DNA from: Trogon surrucura
Taxonomy: Eukaryota > Chordata > Aves > Trogoniformes > Trogonidae
Assembly (NCBI GenBank): GCA_020746105.1
Contig: CM036658.1
Location: forward strand, 29,103,099-29,167,098
Direction of reading: 5' to 3'
DNA length: 64,000 nt
The position numbers were made by a program, and so were the translations under genes. Shown here one piece after another: positions 48,358-61,852 of this stretch. Each line of letters starts with the position of its first letter. Within the stretch, counting starts at the first letter, position 1. Below the pieces are notes generated by a model, which ran no database searches, was not told the DNA's origin, and saw only the letters and a list, made by a program, of their open reading frames with translations.

Positions 48358-51300
48358 AAACAAAACCCAAACAACGCACACCAAACAAACAGATCCTTAT
48401 GGGATATAGAAAATCCTAACATGTTGTGTGAAGGTCCCAGGAACTTCTAGCACATTTTGCCCCAGGTAGGAACACAAACCTTGTTGTTCAGTGCTGGTGA
48501 TGCTTGTTTTCACCTCTGAGTATTTTTCTGTTAGTTTCTCTAAGTGTATGACTGCAAGTCTTGTGAATGCTCATTTTAACTCTGTGCATTTACCTTCAGG
48601 CATGATCTACACGCATCTCTATCCCTGCAGCACATTAACAAGAGCTACAGACACTGATACGACTTTCACAATTTTTCAGCAGCAAGACAGACAAGAGAGA
48701 TGACACAAGAGAAGAGAGGGAACATGACAAAACGTGGGAGAGAAACCTTGCAAATATTGCTTGTAATCTGACGGTGATGTCAAAACACAAGTCCAATGAC
48801 TAGAAGGGACAATAACATTTGCCATCTCATTCCAGGTCCAGTCGTGCTCTACTCTGCCTCAGTGCTGTGACACATGGGTCCACACTGCCCATAGCACTAC
48901 ATAAGTAGAAATACCTGTGAACATGCAAACTTTCTCTGTGTTGTAGAAAGAGTATGCACTGGCACCATCCTTTCCATTGGCATGTAACATCTTGTGTTTC
49001 TTCCCATTAGACTTTTTTTAAAGTGTTTTCCTTCCACCCATCCATCTAATTCTCCTTCTATTTTTTTCACCATCACTTTCATTGTTATGATGATCAGCCC
49101 TATGAAGACTAACAACAAAGCAGTTTTTACCACTGACTGATAAATAAGAATATCACTGGAACCCCTGGAAGAATTTGAGAACACAGGAGTCTCTTTACTG
49201 GGTGAGACTCAGGTTACAGCTAATCCATTGACCAGGAGAGATGTTTCAGAGAAAGACACTGAGACAAGATATCCCCATTACATCTTAGGAAGATTGAATT
49301 ATGTCCTGAAGCTTGAAGTTAAATAAACAGCATGGGCTTTCTTCAGAAGAGACGAAGTAAGAGGCATTGATCGCAGAGGACTGGAGATGAAACAATAAAA
49401 GATCTGGTATATCGTATTTGTTTTATATTGTCTCTCATTCTCTAATTTTTCATGAAGTTTAATAGCATTAATTGGTAATTCTCTGCAAAACTGTTAGAAG
49501 CACATTTAGAGTCTTGGTATAAGTAACTGAGATTTACATCCCAGTTTTGTGCCACATGCAGAAGATCTAGCAATAGTAATCTTGAGGTCGTTCTTGTTTC
49601 ATCTATTTGCCTTTTAAATAGTCATGTCTTCCTACTAGATTCATTACAACTTCATATTACTGAGTATGAACACTTCCCAAGACACCAACAAAACAAGAAT
49701 AACAGACTCACCACTTCTATCTTGAATCCAACTCTCCTATTATTCTGAATTTAACCACTTCTGCACTGACAGTTATTGATTCATGCAACTGGTTTCTGTA
49801 TTTCTAAATTTAATTTCTGCCTCATATTTTCCATTTTTTTGCGTCAAATAATTTTATCAGGAAACACTGAATATATATAATTATATTACAGACTATAGTT
49901 CTACTAGTTTTGCTAAAATTTGTATTTCTTTTGTGAACACATTTTTTCCATTTGGGCTTTAACTACAATTCTTAAAAAATCTTTCAAAATCAGGATTATA
50001 TTAAGGATAGGTATAAAAGGCATTGTCTTATGGTTTTTATCTTTTGGTGGAAGGCACTGCTGATACTCAAAAGATATTCGGTGCCCTTTTCTGACCTGGA
50101 TACAGGAAAGTCTGTGCTTTGCCTCCAGATTTTACTTTCTCCAGTCTGTCATTTTCTCCAGACTCTTACTATCTGTAATATGAAATGCTGTGCACTGATA
50201 GATATTGGCAGGTCCTGATTAAAATTCGTTTCACACTGTCTGCTATTACTTCAAAGGAATAAAAGTCTTTTTTTGAGTCCTAAGAACTGAAAACCTAAGT
50301 TTTCTTTGAGGTGCTGAGCATGAAAACTGTATCTTTGTTTGATAAGCAGCATCTGATGATTCCTGCCCTTTTGACTCAACAACCAGCCACTGTCAAGAAT
50401 CCACAAAAACTGAGGGTGGTTTTGTCACCTACAGGTGCTGCTGACAGCTAACAAACTGCTATTTGGCAAGCAGTGCCTATCCTTATCAATTTCCTAAGAA
50501 GGCAAAAGAACCACAGCTTTAGGCATAGAATGTTTTCAGACTAGCTCAGTATCTCATCTCAGGGGAAGCCACTCGATGCCATTTACTACCTGGTAGTTAA
50601 ATCCTTCTTCCCTTTCACTCTGCTCACCAGTTTGATGTAAATTTCCCTGATTCTGAACACGTTTAAGCCATTTTCGTTTTACAGACACATGGTACATGGA
50701 TGAAACTGGAAGACTAGTAAAAAAGCTTATCACCCGAAACTGAACAGAGCCAAGTAATTCCGAACAGAACACTTTGCTTTCTGTATTTAAGCAAAACAAA
50801 TTTAGTTTATGATTTTAAACAGTTTTGATTGATTTTCAAGCTCCAAAATGAAACTGAATATTTCTACAATAACTCCTTTTATGCTGACATCTAAGTATAT
50901 ATTCAAGATTCTAAATAATGTGATGATGATTTTCCAGTGGCAAGAAGCAAGCATAGTTTCAGGCAATGTTAACAGGAGGGAAAACTACACCACGCAGATG
51001 GAAATCACACCATGTTTTATGCAAGTGCTTAGTCAGGTATGTATTTTAAAGGTATATCTGATTGCTTTTTAACCTGGGAAAATTACTTAAGACCCTTCCT
51101 CCAGCTGTCCAAGCTGGAGAAGAGAAAACCGACTTTCATGAAATGGTTCCTGCTTGTAGCCACATCTAGTGGCTTTAATCACCAAGGATACATGAAAAAA
51201 AAAAAAAATTACGTAGATCCTCAGCTCTTGTCTCTTCTTTGACCAGCTCTCATCTGATTTCTTGGCACTCTATTACTATTTGCCAACATCCACCATACAA

Positions 51301-52056
51301 TGCAACTGACAGGCAAGATAACAAAGCCCTTTTTAAACAGGATAGTGTGTTCAGGAGAGATGTGAGTCCTATATTTTCTAGGTTTGCCAGGGAAACATGA
51401 TGTATTACTAAAACATTACTCTGTTTGTTGATTTAATGAACATATTTCTTTGGCCTGTCTCCAAGCACTCTACAAACATTTTGATAATCTGAGCAATAAA
51501 ACTTCGGCTTAATAGTTCAAACCTACTTTCAGCAAAAAGTCCTCTATGTTCCCAGTATTCCCTGGCACTCAGACAATAAATTTGGCCTTTGTTAGCATAA
51601 TAGCTCACATGACACAAACAGACCTCCCACGATGATCTTCCAGCTACTATTTAGATGGTCTGTCATGTCTGCTTGCTGCAGGCTCTCATCTCTTTGCACA
51701 GGACCTAGTACAGTCCCAGGTCCCTCAAAGTGCCATGCGTCCCATTAAGAGCAATTAGCCTCAGTCTCCATCAATCCTTAGCTCGTGTTAGCTCCTAAAT
51801 GTTTTTTGCTTGCTGGCACATGAGCACTGGCAGTGTTGCAGGGAGGCAAAGAAAGACAGTCTCAGCTCAACTCAGTAATAAGAGGTATTAGGAAACCAGG
51901 CATTTCAGCTATCACCAGGGTATGAACAGAACAGTTAGCAAAAAATAGAGGGCATGAAACACAAGTAACCTTGACATAGATAAATAAGTTTAGCAAAAAT
52001 TGAAGAACATTCAAAATGTCTAGTAAGTAAGTTTTATGCACAAAGCCCAGATAAAA

Positions 52057-52284
52057 CTAATAGCATATCTGGTGTAGTGAACGAAGACATGCCTTTTTTT
52101 TAAAGTACATCCTTTGTACTCTGTCTTCTGTGTAACTTTCTGTGACACCGTAAAACAGCTTTGTCCTTGAGTAGTTTGTTCTGAGAAGAACACGTGCTCC
52201 ACTACTGAGGCTTAGCAGGGTGGCAAAATCCAGGACTTTAGCACAGGGATATCCGAATGCATTCAGAACAGTAGCAAGATTGAT
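52057..52284 (-). other. Weak candidate minus-strand exon (75 codons)
   Basis: On the minus strand a long pyrimidine tract (CTCCTTCCTCTTCTTTCCAG) precedes 52284 as a near-ideal acceptor. The open frame after it starts INLATVLNAFGYPCAKVLDF and runs for 75 codons to a stop at 52057. Its composition is protein-like for the first ~55 residues and poor afterwards (lysine run), so a donor before the stop is possible, though only weak GT sites are present. No family recognised and no partner exon found. Confidence 0.2.
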
Positions 52285-53524
52285 CTGGAAAGAAGAGGAA
52301 GGAGAAAACATAAAAGGGACCAGCATGCCAGATATACACCTTTTATTGCTACTTGTCCAAGCGAGTTGTCTGTTTTGCTGCAGTGGAAACTGGACAGTGA
52401 ACACTTAACAGCTCTGCCAGACTTAACAGAGTTGGATACAACATCTCAATAGGAGCAATCATCTTTATTTTCTACTCATCTACTCATTCTCCTTCCTTCT
52501 CAACATATTCAGGAGGCCATGTGTCCTTGTTCTTCTACCCTGATTTCATTTACTCAGTATTTCACTGGGTTTGATATCTTTTAATGCATTTTCCTCCTCT
52601 CTTTTTGGCTACAACTTTCTTAGGTGAAGTGAAAGTACTGAGCTCAGTATGAGCATCATCTTGCTGACTCGTTCTGCACAAATCTACCTGAACATAGTAG
52701 GTAAACAGGGGGAAATAACAAAGAAATATGTTTGCTGTTAAGTATTATTAACAGGAAGTTTTCCACCCTGTTGGACACTAACCTGTTTCACATCAGCATG
52801 AAACCACTATCCTTCAGTAATACATATATATCTTTAATATAAAAATGTATGATAACATAATTGTATTTTTTTCTAGGGAAAATGGAAAACTGTACTTCAC
52901 ACCTGCAAAACCCTCATTTAATCCAAAGCAACCACTAGCCCAGAGATTAGAATGTTCACTCAGGAGCCAGGTGACCTTGCTATGACTTTGTCCTCAGTCT
53001 GAATACACTACAGCCATGTAAATCACCTGGACACTGGATTAAACATGCAGCAGGATGATTTTTTTTTTCTTCCCACTGTTTGATTACAAAGCCAAATGCC
53101 TTTCCCAGCAAGACACTTACTCAAACTATTCTGAAAGGGAACATAGTCTGCTAAAATAGCCTTCTCAAACACTTTCCCATCCCTTAACAACCAATTCTTG
53201 CTATATCTGATTATCCCTACTACAGACCTGAAAATGGTCTGTCCCCTCCCTCTTAAGCAGGCATTCAACCACAGTGTCCTAGATGAGGGCTCTAGTAACT
53301 GTGTGGGTGGCTGCTTTGAAATAGGTGGCTTTTCTGTACGGACTATACTTATATGCTTGATTTCCCCCACCTATGCAAGAAAACTTCTTGTTTGGTATCA
53401 GGTTCTCTAAGGACCATATATACAATGGCTTGTTGTACAAATTACAGCAGGAACCAATGCTGCTAGTTGAGTATACACTAAAGAAGTCACCTTATATTTA
53501 TTTATTTGTTTAAAATTTATTTCA

Positions 53525-53548
53525 CAAAAAAAAAAAAAAAAAAAAAGA
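53525..53548 (+). repeat. Poly(A) run
   Basis: An uninterrupted run of more than 20 A, followed by GAAGTAGCAGC. Nothing recognisable as a retroposon precedes it. Confidence 0.85.
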
Positions 53549-56335
53549 AGTAGCAGCAAGCACTGGTAATGTCACTGAATTGTTAAGAACCATATGCATT
53601 CCCAGCTTGATTTTGACCACCAAAAAGCATATCCACAAAATGTATATTCACACTGAATCTTGTGTGCCTGCAGCTAACTCAAGTTTCCTCAGTTTAACAT
53701 AGGAATAGTTTTAGAAAGTAAGGCAAAAGTCATGTACAGTAAGGGCAATCAGCAGTGGGGAAAAATAATGAGAAATATGTATCATGGTAATACAGAGAGG
53801 ATAAATTCTGTTCTTCTGATTTTGAAGGAATCCAGAAGGTTGAAAAATGAAGTCACAAACTCCTACCTGGGCATGTTATACAAAGTCATAAGCTGTGCCA
53901 CGGGACCCAGGCAGTACCTACTGCATTATGATTACTATGAGCTTGACAATGGACACCTGTCTTCCTACAACTTTGTGACATGGCAGAAGCAGCCAATCTA
54001 AAAGGCACAACTTTGACAGACAGACGGCATTCATTTTCTCTTATGGAAACATCGGAATTGCCATTTCTATGGTCTGGTTTTGAGAATAATATAGGTTAAC
54101 TAGGAGATATGTAGCCAGAGAGTACCATAATCATCCCAACATAATTACCGAGGAAGTGCTGTAGCCCTGCTGGTTCACTTACTAACAGCTCATTTCTCCA
54201 ATGCAGGCATACTTCCCATAGCTGGCAGTGACCCAAAAGCCATGCCAGCTTTATTCAACAAAAAACAGTGTGGTAGAGCACAATAGAATGTAGAACCACA
54301 ATAATGGCTGTGTCTTAACCACACATCCCAGTGCAATAACTACAAAAGGTGGAAAAATTTGCTGGTTATGAAATATTTGTGAAGCTAAATATTTAAAAAA
54401 AAAAACCAAGCCTAATTTTTCTTTTCTTTTCAAATCTATTTTTTGTACCCGCATGTTTGCACTTGAATCACAGGTTTCCATTTCCAGATTACAGATTATT
54501 AGCTGTCCCCCAGTGTTATAATTATGGGTGATGGGGTCAGCTCATGCAGATGGCAAACCCCACAGCTATCCCTGCTGCCTTTCCCATCACTTCACCTCAT
54601 TTGCTTTTGCCACCATTCAGTAAAAGGTTTTTAGACTGCCATGGAGACAAAAGACTCACTGACCTCTTGGAAGAGGAGATAAATATCTTCCCTACCTCCT
54701 CCGGTTCCTCTTAACCCTAATACCTCTGCTCACGAGAACCAGGTTCCCTACCAAAAACATCAAAGTGGTAATAAACAGGCATATTGAGAGAACAGCAAAT
54801 AGGAATGGCAAAGGAGGTAAAAGAGAGACCAAGAGGGAAAAGACAAGGTGGTAAAGGTTTAAGATCTGGCATCTGACCAGATCCTGCTGTTGACTGACAT
54901 ATATTTTACTAATCAACAGCCAGGATAAGAGTCATTCAAGGTAGCTTTGTTTCCTGCATTTTATTTGCCAGAGCAACCACATTAACACGGGTCAATAGTT
55001 ACAACACCTATAATGTCTAGCACATAAACCATCATCTAACTGTCTGACTTGCTTATTACCATCTGTCACTCAAAAGGTTCTTATCTGAACTCGGCTGTTG
55101 TTGGTATCTCGTAAAGACTTATTTTTATAATTAGATTTTTAAATAACATGAAAAAAATAAGATTCGTGCAGGAATTTTTTAGCTCACAGATGATTTATAA
55201 GAGGATGGTACTATTGCTAGCTATTTTATCATATTAAATGCAATCCCCTTAATGACCAAAAGCAAAGTTAAGACCAGAAAACCATCTATAACAGTTTTCA
55301 ACAAAATGTTGACCATTACTGTTGTATATGCATCTCATTATACCACAAACTATATATTACTTGAAACCAGATAAACAAACAAAATAAATAACAGTATGTA
55401 CTTAAACATGCTTACAGAATCACAGGGCTCTAAAAAATGTCATAGTATTCTGGTACTAGGTATAAAACATGCCAGCTGTTTGATATTGTGAGGGAAATAT
55501 ATTGGGTTTACATTTTATAATTTCAAACCCTGTTGTCAACAGACAACTTGTGTTACTTTATATTCCACTCATCACAGCCCACCATAATTCTTCCTGGCAC
55601 AACCAAGTAAAATATATCCCTCTGTGCTGATACTACTTATTGTTTTTTGTCTCCTATAAATGATTTGTGGTTGTGTTTCGAATTTTCATAAGTATTTCCA
55701 GAAGCTTTTATAGAAGAAACAGTACATTCAGCAGAGCAGACATACCAATATTTTAAGAAACAGGGGAAAACCTTTGGTTTATTGTATGTCTCTACTTCAT
55801 TTTCCTGCTACCTCTTCTTGCCAGAGTCCTCCTGGACCCTTTTGTGTTCAGACTCATCAAGTAGTCATGGAATCTATTAAACTACTTGCCTCGGGCTACT
55901 AGAGCACGTTAGTGCTGCTCACTCCAGCCCATATGTCATATATTAAAATGAACGAAGAATCAGTTTTTCTGTTTCTGTATAATGAAGTAGTGGTTAGGCA
56001 CACCTACATCTCATTTGCGGGGGAAGGAAATACCACACACAGTGAAAACAGCCAGGAGCATGAAAAGGGCCAACTCTTTCATCTTGGTACCTTAAGCTAA
56101 TTAAAAGAGTCCATTAGCAGTTTCTAGTCTCAATCTTTTTCAAACACCTTTTTCCCTACGAAAGCATTCCTCTTGAATTTCAGTCCTCTGCTTGGGTTTA
56201 TCAAGGCTGAGGATAGAGGAAATGTCTTTTTACTTACTAAGAAAGCCCACATGGATTGAATCCCTAAAGGTTATTTTCTTCCAGTGGCTTTTGACATTAA
56301 AGTAGTGTTAAAATGCATAGAATAATAGAATTTTG

Positions 56336-57545
56336 CAGAATCACAGAATCGCAGAATCACAGAATCACAGAATGGTTGAGGTTGGCAGGGATGTCTGGAA
56401 GTCACACAGTTCAAGCTTCCTGCTCATACAGAGCCACCTGAAGCTGGTTACATAGGATCACATCCAGACAGCTTTTGGAGACCTCCAAGGATGGAGATTC
56501 CAAAACTACCCTGGGCAACCTGTGCCAGTACTCAGCCACCCTCACGGTGAAAAAGTGTTTCCTGACGTTCAGAGGAAGCCTCCTGCATTTGATTCTGCGC
56601 CCATTGCCTTTGGTTCTGTCACTGGGCATCGTCAGGAGCTTGATTCCATCCCTTTTGCATCATCTTTTCATATCCTTGTATATATATTGATTAAATCCTT
56701 CTAAGCTTTCTTTTCTCCAGGTTGAACAGTTCTGTCTCTCTCAGCTTTTCCTTATACATCGGAGATGCTCCAGTTCCTTCACCATCTTCACAGCCCTACC
56801 CCCAGGTGAAGCCATGCTGACCTCTCCTGATGGTTTTCTTCTTCATGTGCCTGGAAATGATTTCTGGCGTTAGCTGCTCCACCACTCTGGGTCCTTCTTC
56901 TCGCCTTCTTGAAGATAGGAGTGACATCTGATTTTCTTCAGTCTTTAGGCACTTGTCCCACTTGCCATGATCAATCAAAGATTACCGAGAGTGGTTTCAC
57001 AACTTCCACCAGCTCCCTCAGCACTTATGGGAGTGTTTCATCACGATCCATGGACTTATGTATGCCCAGTTTGCTGATGTATTCTCTGACCTCATCCTTT
57101 TCCACCAAGGGTGATCTTCCTTGTTGCAGCATTTCCAGACTGGTCTCTAAGACGTGATTGTTGAAGGCAGGTCTTGCTGTAAAGGCTGAGGTGAGGAATA
57201 CCTTCAGTACCTCAGCCTTTTCCATGTCCTGTGTGACCAGGTTCACTGTCTCATTGAGCAAGAAGCTCACACAATCTCTAGTATTCCTTTTGTCATCTAT
57301 GTACTTAGAGGAGCACTTCTTGTCATCTTTGATGTCCTTGACCAGATTCAATTCCATTTGGGCTTTAACTTTCCTAACTTCATTCTAGGATGCTTGGTCG
57401 TTTTTATATTCCTCCCAGGTTACTCATCCTTGCTTCCACCCTCTCTGTCCTTCCTTTTTGTGTTTGAATCCGGGGAGGAGCTCTGTGTTCATCCACACAG
57501 GCCTTCCATCTTTTCTGTTTCCTGTGATGGAAATGAAGCATAGCA
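56336..57545 (-). mobile_element. CR1 LINE, antisense, 1.2 kb with internal deletion
   Basis: Begins on the plus strand with four copies of the (CAGAATCA) tail, then the reversed CR1 3' region (minus-strand EYWHRLPRVVLESPSLEVSK). Further in, minus-strand pieces match the reverse transcriptase region: EQLTPEIISRHMKKKTIRRG then QHGFT, and upstream of it KYIDDKRNTRDCVSFLLNE and HKSMDRDE. The catalytic core between QHGFT and the C-terminal region is missing. Several frame breaks mark it as old. This is the longest CR1 in the AT-rich part of the window. Confidence 0.93.
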
Positions 57546-58552
57546 CCCATTGTGCACTGCCAGAAATAAAAAAGATTCAAAACATTTCCTGAACTTTTCC
57601 AATGCCAAAATTCTGGGTTGCAAAGAAAACTTCTTCAGTCAATCCATTAGTTTAACTTTCCTTCATTTTAATATGTGACATAATGGAGACTGGACAATTG
57701 GTTTATTTAAACATCAATACTACCTATATAATTAGACTAATATTTATGGAACTAATGTTTCAGTGTTCACAGCAGGTTTCACTACCTAACTGAAAAAAAA
57801 AAAAGAGAAAAACCATTACCCCCACAACTGACAAATTCAAGCAACTATTTTGCCAACAACATTAGACACATTATCAGTGTCATGAACTTTGGCCTTTGAT
57901 ACTTTCAAGAGTTGTCCCTAGGGAAATCATCTGCTGGAATGTTAATCTGTTGCTTCTCTGACCTTCTACACATGTACCACATTATTATTACAACCACATG
58001 CTTCCCTTTTCATGCTGTCATTCTGACAATGGGGCCAACAGGCAATTCATCTCCAGTTCAGATAGCTGGAACAAAGTGCGTACTAGTAAATGAAATCAGA
58101 TCAGAAAGGAATATTTCTAAAATCACAGTAAGACTTCATTTCTGCAAGTTGCCCAGGTTTCTAATTATATATCATGCTAGGTAATAAGTGAGTGGAATGT
58201 ATACAGCAAAAGCTCGGAGATGATTCATGGAATGATCACAGTCCTAGCATTTTTTTCAAGCTTTTCACAGCTTATTATTGTAACAGATATCTCCCTCTGA
58301 ACAGAATCTGGGCAGAACTACTGCTTGAGTTTTCCCAGCCCACACAATAGCTCTTCCCTTTACCTGTTGTTTGTGTCATCCTCTAAATTTGTCAGGACTG
58401 TCACCATCTTGATGTGCCTTAGACAGAATAATAACAATAATAGTAACAATAACAGTAATAATGATAATAATAATAATAACAACAACAACAATATTTAGCA
58501 CAGATATTGCTAGAAAATAGAGACTTGCTGATGATTAGAGACGCTGTTCATT
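57546..58552. other. AT-rich, no gene seen; simple repeat at its end
   Basis: No exon or repeat body recognised. It ends in a trinucleotide microsatellite. Confidence 0.5.
58428..58494 (+). repeat. (AAT/AAC)n microsatellite
   Basis: Imperfect AAT, AAC and GAT trinucleotides over about 65 bp. It lies about 60 bp past the poly(A) signal of the candidate minus-strand terminal exon. Confidence 0.9.
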
Positions 58553-58558
58553 TTTATT
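58553..58558 (-). terminator. Possible poly(A) signal of a minus-strand transcript
   Basis: AATAAA on the minus strand, 26 bases after the stop codon of the candidate terminal exon. AATAAA words are frequent in AT-rich DNA, so its weight comes only from its position. Confidence 0.3.
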
Positions 58559-58584
58559 TGCACTTGCAATGACCAGTATTCCCA

Positions 58585-58686
58585 TCAGAGCCTCCTGATG
58601 ATGACTCCATGTACAGAAGCATGCATTTTCCCTTTCAAAGGCAGCAGCAAAGGAAAAGGTACAGCTTGTCCTTCTTCCCCATCAAC
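58585..58686 (-). CDS. Candidate terminal coding exon, minus strand (33 codons + stop)
   Basis: On the minus strand a pyrimidine-rich acceptor (CTTCTCTCCTCCTTTGCAG) is followed by an open frame beginning VDGEEGQAVPFPLLLPLKGK and ending GVIIRRL, then TGA. An AATAAA follows 26 bases later. Composition is protein-like and less AT-rich than its surroundings. A second frame is open for only 16 codons and the third stops at once, which favours this frame. No upstream exon was identified in 58.7-64 kb by eye. I do not recognise the family. It may be the last exon of a gene lying to the right of the window, or chance. Confidence 0.3.
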   Translation of the reverse strand, partial: VDGEEGQAVPFPLLLPLKGKMHASVHGVIIRRL

Positions 58687-58699
58687 CTGCAAAGGAGGA

Positions 58700-61600
58700 G
58701 AGAAGGAGTCAGGGGGTTTGCTTCATTTTACTGAAAGCATCCTGTGAAAAGTGCTCTGTGCTACTCCCACCAAAAATTTTAGGACCCTTCATTTGAGACA
58801 TCAGGTATTTTGACAGAAGTCTCTTTCAGAAGAGCACAGCAGTCTGCAAATACCCTTACTAGCATAATCAAGTCATATAGTTTGTTTTAACTATATGCAC
58901 TTCAGTTTTGAGTTCTAGAGCCTTAAGCCTAATGGAGGTTAGGTCCTCAAAGTTGTTCAAATATTTCCGGTGACCAGCATGATATTTTTGTAGTGCATGT
59001 TTAAAATGAATCCTAGATTTAGGCTACATTGAACAGGTTTGTTTTGGAACTGTCATTACACAGGAAAATGATCAAAATTATGTTGTTATTTCCTAAAGTG
59101 ACACAAACATTTAAAATAACTTTTATGCATTTTTCCCCTCCAAAATAGAAGCTGTTTTCTAAGTCAAAACAAAAATCATCTTTTGAGGCCTTTTATTTCG
59201 AGATCACAGTGATGAAGAAAAAAGGCTTCTTAAGAAAAAGAATGGAGGATTAAAGGGCAACAGATGACAGAGTTCAAATTATACTTCATGGGCAAGAAAA
59301 ATGTGCTGCAGAAGAATGACAAGAATGTGGGACTTTCGTCTTGCTTTCCAAGGAAAACTTCAGATGAATATACCTCTATCATGGCTCTAATACATTTGAA
59401 TGACATCTTTAATTATTTAGGATACAATCTGAAGTTTTAGGGTCTGAACATGCATGATGACATCTCAACATTTTAGAAAATTTCTCTAATCTTCCTTTTA
59501 AGGAAAGTGATAAGAAACCTCAGTAAAGAGTCAAAGATGTGTATCTGAGTAGCAAATCTCCAAAACAGACTTAATAATGTTTAATCATCTATTTGGGGGC
59601 AGGGGAAGTTTTTTCCCTGAGTTGTTCTGAAATTAGAAAATAGACAATAAAAAAGGTTAATTAAAAAGTAGTCATATAAAAATATTATCTTTTTTTTCAC
59701 TACAAATAACATTAGAATTACAAACTGAACCTGGGAAATTATGATAAAGTAATGAAAAAATGGAAATTAAGTAAAACTGTGTTCATATCAAAGCAAAAAA
59801 ACCTTATCAATATATTTGAAATGAGAAAGTTTTAAAGCTCCTAGCAATGACATTAAAGCAGAAATTAAAAGTAGACATGAAGTTGTTCCTGCTTATAACC
59901 CACATTTTACCATGAAAGATACGGAAATCCTTAGCCACAAAGCTAGAGAAACTTGCCTTGAAAAATATTTAAATTACAGTGAGGAAAATGAGAAACTGTA
60001 GTCATTTAACATTTTGGGAAAGAACACCGTTAAGCAGTGACAACACTGGCAAAGTTACAGTATATGCTGCATCCAGAGTAACAGCGAGTATTCACAGAAA
60101 CTGGAAAATTATTAATCAAGGCTTTCTTATTGAAACTGGAAGAAAGGGTGTCATAGAGACTGTAGATTCATAAGCTAGATGTCTATGTTCTGAAAAAAAT
60201 AGATTGAGAGCCTAATTAAGGATAAAACCATACAAGACCAGAATAAGACTAACACTACGAGGTCAAAAGGGCAGAGTTGAAAAGCAAAATCCCATCAAAG
60301 TCATTTTGAAATCAGTCGTTTGTGGTTTAAATGAGTTGCTAGCAGTAACTGGATGGATAGAATTTACTTAGATTTTCTTAAGATATTTGAAAAGTACTTC
60401 AAAAATAGACTATTGAGAAGCATAACAACAAATAAAGCGACATTATAACACTGTGGACTGAAAACTGGAGAAGGAAAGAAAAATATAATGAATAAGTCAC
60501 ATCAAACGGAAGTCCCTCGTCATAGATAAGGCACACAAGTCTCCTCAGGACTGGACAATGAATACAAACAAGCGAGGACAGGGTTATGTGCAAAGAGTCA
60601 TATTGCTAAATATGCCAAGAATGGTAGATTGACCTATGAGAATTGTCGTGTCTTTTTACAACTCTTTAAAAATTACAAAATTTGTTTATTTAACTTCTGG
60701 TAGTGGGTCATTTAAAACTGATCTGTCCAGACCATCATCTTCATGTAGGGAAGCCAGAAACACATTTCTAAGTGAACTGAAAGATGACTTGTGGAGACAG
60801 ATCACACAAATCCAAGGTCTGAGGTTTTCAGAGGTGCTGGCCACCAGAGCAGATATTCCTGGTAGCTGGATTTGGTGGGTGGATGGCATGTGCTCAGTTC
60901 TTATGCACTTATACGTGTGCAGCTCCTTTGCCAATGGACAGCTGCAGCCCCTACTGAGCCTACTGCTGTGTCTCAACCTCCCCAATGACCATCCCACCCC
61001 ACAGCCAGGACTCAACCTGCACCCACTGCTCAGGATAGATGCCCTCTCAGTCCAGGCAGTCCCCTTCCACGTTCAATACTAAAAACCTGAAGTTAGAGGA
61101 ATTCATTTCACCTAAATAAAAAACTGATGGAGGGATTCAGACACATTTACCACACATAATGGCCTGCTGCTTTTGTGTAGGAAGAAAATAGCACACAATT
61201 TCATTGCAGGAACCAACACCCATCCAGCCACCCCTGCCTCTTCCACTGTCTGTGGCTGCCTTTCCTAAATAAGAGATGTTTAACATGGAGACTCTGCTTT
61301 GCCTCTGCTACTGACTTCATCGTGCTGTAAATCAGACGTTCCTAAAGAAGGGCACCCGTACTTGGTAAATAACTGCCAGATAGTCTCTGGTGTGTCACTC
61401 CTCAAAAACCATACACATTCCTAGTGCCTTTTCACTTTTCTGTGATATCCCAGAGCATGACTTTACTGCAATTTCCATCTAAGATGTTCATGGTCTTCCT
61501 GCTTAATTACTGGGATATTTGTCCACCGCAGTATATAGTCAAACCACTCCAACTGTCAAACTGAATGCCATATATTTCTCTTTGGTGCCTCTGCTGATCT

Positions 61601-61814
61601 GCTCACTTCAGATTGGTTGCTTTAACACCACTGTGCAATCTCTAATTCGAACTGCGTACATTTTGTTCTTGGAAGAACCGGCATTTATTTTTGTCCCTGA
61701 GATTGGTCTTAACTCGTGAATCACAGGAATAATTAAGAGAAATTAAAGTATTTTTTCCCATAGCACAGATGGTAAGGTCCCCAAACTGATTAAAGTATAC
61801 TATCCAATCCCTAG
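58700..61814. other. AT-rich region without recognised genes
   Basis: A 148-codon plus-strand frame (60636-61082) covers a GC-richer patch. Its peptide looks like chance and has no splice or promoter context. No repeat was recognised. Confidence 0.45.
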
Positions 61815-61852
61815 CATTCTGTGATTCTGTGATTCTGTGATTCTATAAAAAA
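61815..61852 (+). mobile_element. CR1 tail remnant, sense
   Basis: Three copies of ATTCTGTG in ATTCTGTGATTCTGTGATTC, the CR1 3' terminal repeat. The 60 bases before it are too diverged to call a CR1 body. Confidence 0.6.

Larger units (their letters stand above)
42641..56335. other. AT-rich region without recognised genes
   Basis: About 13.7 kb with homopolymer runs at 48339-48357 and 53525-53548, short chance frames, and one candidate minus-strand exon near 52.1-52.3 kb. A 74-codon minus-strand frame (54692-54916) has a hydrophobic stretch but no splice or promoter support. No RNA gene was recognised. Confidence 0.45.

Noticed and set aside
53732-54001. 89-codon frame with a Tyr-rich end
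   Set aside because: No acceptor, donor or promoter of note and no recognisable family; probably chance.
60636-61082. 148-codon plus-strand frame
   Set aside because: It overlaps another open frame on the minus strand in a GC-richer patch; the peptide is not protein-like beyond hydrophobic runs and has no context.
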